Positions 61,400 to 64,000 of a stretch of 64,000 nucleotides of DNA are shown piece by piece. The position numbers and the translations under genes are program-made. Below the pieces are notes generated by a model that worked only from the letters and a program-made list of their open reading frames with translations, had not been told where the DNA came from and ran no database searches. The first letter of the stretch is position 1, and each line of letters opens with the position of its first letter. Source of the stretch: JBDHHQ01 sp039586035 (GTDB lineage Bacteria > Gemmatimonadota > Gemmatimonadetes > Longimicrobiales > Gaopeijiaceae); contig JBDHLD010000010.1 of the NCBI GenBank assembly GCA_039586035.1, forward strand, positions 16,810 through 80,809. Reading direction: 5' to 3'.

Positions 61400-61880
61400 A
61401 GCAGTCCCGCCCCTGCGCGTCGCCGTCGTGGGCGCCGCCGCGGCCGGCCCCGCCGACCGAGAGCTGGCCACGGCGGTGGGTCGGGCGCTGGGAGAGGCGG
61501 GGGCCGTGGTGGTCTGTGGGGGCGGGGGCGGCGTCATGGAAGCGGCGGCGCGGGGCTGCCGAAGCGCGGGCGGTCTGACCGTGGGCATCCTGCCCGGTAC
61601 GGACGCCTCCGGGGCAAACCCCTGGATCATGCTACCCTTGGCCACGGGCTTGGGCGAGGCCCGGAACGCCCTCGTGGTGCGCGCGGCCGAGGCCGTTCTG
61701 GCCGTGGGAGGACAGTGGGGCACGTTGTCGGAGATCGCCCTCGCGGCCAAGATGGGCATCCCGGTGGGGCTCCTGGGCACGCCGCCCGCCCAGGGGCTCG
61801 ACCTGCCGAGCTTCGAAGGCGCCGATTCCGCCGTGCGCTGGGCCGTCGAGCAAGCGGGTGCGAGCCGGGGCGGGGGGTAG
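61386..61880 (+). CDS. LOG-family / TIGR00725-type Rossmann protein
   Basis: A 164-aa protein starting at the ATG at 61386 inside the end of glpK. It has the TIGR00725 pattern: VAVVGAAAAGPADRELATAV, VVCGGGGGVMEAAARGCRSA, VGILPGTDASGANPW, TGLGEARNALVVRAAEAVLA, then VGGQWGTLSEIALAAKMGIP. This group is related to lysine-decarboxylase-like (LOG) nucleotide-processing enzymes. The PGGxGTxxE motif of true LOG phosphoribohydrolases is here GGQWGTLSE, so activity is uncertain. It closes the glmM-to-glpK operon. The following 225 nt hold only the ccm promoter candidate. Confidence 0.85.
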   Translation: MTVAEAVPPLRVAVVGAAAAGPADRELATAVGRALGEAGAVVVCGGGGGVMEAAARGCRSAGGLTVGILPGTDASGANPWIMLPLATGLGEARNALVVRAAEAVLAVGGQWGTLSEIALAAKMGIPVGLLGTPPAQGLDLPSFEGADSAVRWAVEQAGASRGGG

Positions 61881-62016
61881 GCGCCAACCGATCCTCCGGG
61901 CTCCCGGAAACGACGGGACGCCAGGGAGCCGGAGGGGGGATCCCGACGGCGTGCGGTGGGGTTATCCCTACGGGCACGGCGGAGAATCGGGCTTTTCGAT
62001 ACTTTGGCCTGTGCGC

Positions 62017-62022
62017 TATATT
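62017..62022 (+). promoter_or_regulatory. Possible -10 element for the ccm operon
   Basis: TATATT at 62017-62022 lies in the only AT-rich stretch of the 225-nt gap ahead of ccmE. A -35 is not evident: TTTTCG at 61993 is 18 nt upstream but matches poorly. The predicted start lies about 75 nt before the ccmE ATG. Confidence 0.35.
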
Positions 62023-62105
62023 CGGAGTACGCACACCGCGTCTACCGTGCCCGTCGCATCGGTCTTCAGGGACGCACGACAAAACGAGCCACCGAGTTGG
62101 AGCCC

Positions 62106-62528
62106 ATGCCTAAGAACGGACGCTTTCTCCTGGGACTCGCCGGCGTCGCGCTGGTGGTCACGTACCTCATATGGACCGGCGTGAGCGAGACGATGGTCTA
62201 CTACCTCACGCCCACCGAGCTCCTCGCACGGGCGGAGGCCGATCCCACGCTGCACGACGTGGGGATCAAGGTGAGCGGCCGAGTCGTCCCCGGCTCCTAC
62301 GCCAAGGGTGAGGGCGAGCTGCTCCATCACTTCACCGTGCGCGATCTGGAAGAGGAGTCCCTGACCATCCCGGTGGAGTTCCGGGACGTGCTGCCCGACA
62401 CGTTCACCGACGACGTGGAAGTTGTGGTAGAGGGCCGTTACCGCCCCGATGGAGTCTTCGAGGCCACGACCGTCCTCACCAAGTGCGGAAGCCGCTACGA
62501 GGCCGCGCCTGAAGAACTGATCGGGTGA
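62106..62528 (+). CDS. ccmE: Cytochrome c maturation heme chaperone CcmE, CXXXY type
   Basis: A 140-aa membrane-anchored OB-fold protein that carries heme to the cytochrome c synthetase in the periplasm. One N-terminal helix (8-25) is followed by YYLTPTELLARAEADPTL and GIKVSGRVVPGSYAKGEGEL, typical CcmE blocks. The heme-binding site of standard CcmE is a His in HDEKY; here it reads LTKCGSRYE, with Cys127 and Tyr131, the CXXXY variant known from Desulfovibrio and archaea (System I*). It overlaps ccmF as GTGA. Confidence 0.93.
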   Translation: MPKNGRFLLGLAGVALVVTYLIWTGVSETMVYYLTPTELLARAEADPTLHDVGIKVSGRVVPGSYAKGEGELLHHFTVRDLEEESLTIPVEFRDVLPDTFTDDVEVVVEGRYRPDGVFEATTVLTKCGSRYEAAPEELIG

Positions 62529-64000
62529 CGACGCTCGGAGAGCTCGCCCTCTGGATCGCCCTTCCCATCGCCGGGTGGGGGACGATCCTCGCATTCCTCG
62601 GAGGGCACCACCGCCGGGGGGACCTCGTCCTCAGCTCGGAGAGGGCGGTCCACGTCGTCTTCTTCCTTCTGGTGGTGGCATCGGCCGGCATCATCGCCGC
62701 GTTCCTCGGTGATCACTTCGAGTACTGGTACGTCGCCAACTATTCGAACCGTGAGCTGGACACCTTCTTCAAGGTGTCCGGACTGTGGGCCGGGCAGCGG
62801 GGGTCGTTGGTATTCTGGGCCCTGCTGCTCTCGCTGTTCTCGTCCGTGGCGGTCTTCACGAACCGAGACAAGAACCGGGAGTTCATGCCCTACGTAGTGG
62901 GCGTCCTCCTGGGGATCTCGACGTTCTTCCTGGTGATCTGCCTCTTTGCCACGAATCCCTTCGAGAAGCTGGCCTTCACGCCGGCCAACGGGCAGGGTCT
63001 GAATCCACAGCTCCAGAACTACTGGATGACGATTCACCCGCCCACCCTCTATCTGGGCTTCACCGCCTTCGCGGTTCCGTTCGCGTTCGGGATGGCGGCT
63101 CTGCTCAACGGCCGACTGGACGCCCGCTGGCTCGTGATCACGCGGCGGTGGACGCTCGTTTCGTGGTTCTTCCTCACGAACGGCATCATCTTCGGCATGC
63201 GCTGGGCCTACGAGGAGCTCGGGTGGGGCGGATACTGGTTCTGGGATCCGGTCGAGAACGCGTCCTTGCTGCCGTGGCTGACCGCGACCGCGTTCTTGCA
63301 CTCGGTGATCCTCCAGGAAACCCGGGGGATGCTGAAGATCTGGAACATGTCGCTGGTGGTGCTGACGTCGGTTCACTCGTTCGCCGAAAATACCCAGATC
63401 GCCTACATCTTCCTCTCCTTCATGGGGTCGGTGTTGGTGGCCGGGGCCGTCCTGATCATATGGCGCGTGCCGCAGCTCAGATCCGACAGGCAGATCGAGT
63501 CCTTCCTGTCGAGGGAGGCGGCCTTCCTCTTCAACAACCTGATCCTCCTGGCGGTGGCATTCGCGGTGCTCTGGGGGACCATGTTCCCCCTCATCGCCGA
63601 AGGCGTCACCGGGGAGCCCGTGTCGGTCGGGCCGCCCTTCTTCAACCGGGTGAACCTGCCGTTGGGCCTGATTCTGCTGGCACTCACGGGCGTCGGGCCG
63701 GTGATTGCCTGGCGGAAGGCCACGCCGCGAAACCTACGGAAGAACTTCATGCAGCCGACCGTCGTCGGCGTGGCCGTCGGTCTGGGCTTCTACGCCCTGG
63801 GGGCCAGGAACGGTCTGGCCCTCCTGACCTTCGGGGTCTCGGCCTTCGTGCTGACGATCCTCGTGCGGGAGTTCTGGAAGGGCACCGCGGCCCGGGCGCG
63901 CATCGAGGGAGAAGGCTACGCCAAGGCGCTGTATCACCTGGTCATCCGGAACCGTCGCCGCTACGGGGGCTACATCGTCCACGTGGGCATCGTCATGATC
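62525..64000 (+). CDS. ccmF: Cytochrome c heme lyase subunit CcmF (cut by window edge; apparent internal deletion)
   Basis: Multi-helix protein that attaches heme to apocytochrome c. Translation starts at a GTG overlapping ccmE and runs open to the edge (492 codons). VSGLWAGQRGSLVFWALLLS and HPPTLYLGFTAFAVPFAFGM are standard, and GWGGYWFWDPVENASLLPWL is the WWD heme-handling domain. After LKIWNMSLVV the chain goes straight to LTSVHSFAENTQ. Family members normally have about 17-20 more residues here, containing a helix and the GTFLTRSG motif; they are absent with the frame intact. The rest of the gene (FNNLILLAVAFAVLWGTMFP, KNFMQPTVVGV) looks normal. The missing helix would change topology. 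Confidence 0.93.
   Translation, partial: MTTLGELALWIALPIAGWGTILAFLGGHHRRGDLVLSSERAVHVVFFLLVVASAGIIAAFLGDHFEYWYVANYSNRELDTFFKVSGLWAGQRGSLVFWALLLSLFSSVAVFTNRDKNREFMPYVVGVLLGISTFFLVICLFATNPFEKLAFTPANGQGLNPQLQNYWMTIHPPTLYLGFTAFAVPFAFGMAALLNGRLDARWLVITRRWTLVSWFFLTNGIIFGMRWAYEELGWGGYWFWDPVENASLLPWLTATAFLHSVILQETRGMLKIWNMSLVVLTSVHSFAENTQIAYIFLSFMGSVLVAGAVLIIWRVPQLRSDRQIESFLSREAAFLFNNLILLAVAFAVLWGTMFPLIAEGVTGEPVSVGPPFFNRVNLPLGLILLALTGVGPVIAWRKATPRNLRKNFMQPTVVGVAVGLGFYALGARNGLALLTFGVSAFVLTILVREFWKGTAARARIEGEGYAKALYHLVIRNRRRYGGYIVHVGIVMI

Noticed and set aside
59630..61780. A 716-codon minus-strand frame across mtnA and glpK
   Set aside because: It is complementary to two well-recognised genes and has no domain resemblance.

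Overview
The window is very GC-rich, densely packed DNA from a diderm (Gram-negative type) bacterium. The signs are two LPS-type heptosyltransferases, SurA-like and parvulin-type periplasmic folding factors, FtsEX with an EnvC-like activator, a lytic transglycosylase lipoprotein, a menaquinone/ubiquinone C-methyltransferase and a System I cytochrome c maturation locus. Gene content and codon style fit Gemmatimonadota or a related soil/marine lineage best; this is inference, since no rRNA or tRNA gene is present. Many genes start with GTG and overlap the previous stop as GTGA or ATGA, so translational coupling is common. I see no prophage, insertion sequence, CRISPR array or tRNA: this is a chromosomal housekeeping region with a few unusual local modules.

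Layout. 1-1909: an FAD-linked oxidase (cut by the left edge) and a Fur/PerR regulator on the minus strand, divergent from an unknown gene, with a Fur-box-like site between them. 1972-8783 (+): acs, a DUF2281-like small protein, guaB behind a good sigma70 promoter, a class V aminotransferase and an MltD-like LysM lipoprotein. 23600-8773 (-): one long gene train in the order DUF58, BatA-like, mfd, ppiC-like, surA, pdxA, ftsE, ftsX, envC-like, holB, moaC, which ties envelope assembly and division to replication/repair and cofactor synthesis. 23802-35885 (+): a DUF4384 secreted protein with a basic disordered tail, lepA, then a coupled set (waaF-like, ROK kinase, PfkB kinase, STAS-HATPase, STAS-like protein), a Cys/Met-metabolism PLP enzyme and a penicillin-acylase-type hydrolase. 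38621-35924 (-): a eukaryote-type pruA and a second GT9 enzyme.

38896-40589 (+): NifU-domain protein, Mrp ATPase and a small coupled protein, an Fe-S assembly group. 45275-40586 (-): ECF sigma factor, an anti-sigma factor with two tandem zinc-finger units, a bactofilin-like membrane protein, a toast-rack-like secreted protein and a tiny membrane protein; this looks like an envelope-stress regulon. It is divergent from menG/ubiE. 54231-46175 (-): a gamma-synthase-type PLP enzyme, an M48 protease, a 16-bp perfect hairpin, purD, a YbjQ-like protein, mutM and an M16 peptidase pair (one catalytic, one not).

54443-61880 (+): glmM-like, glmS, dtd, maf, mtnA, glpK and a LOG-family protein, mostly coupled, dominated by amino-sugar synthesis and metabolite repair/salvage. 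62106-64000 (+): ccmE with the CXXXY motif, and ccmF, which runs off the right edge and appears to lack one of the most conserved helices of its family.

The points most worth following up are the shortened CcmF next to the CXXXY CcmE, the STAS-HATPase/STAS pair behind two sugar kinases, the duplicated zinc-finger anti-sigma module, and the ftsE-ftsX-envC arrangement inside the eleven-gene train.
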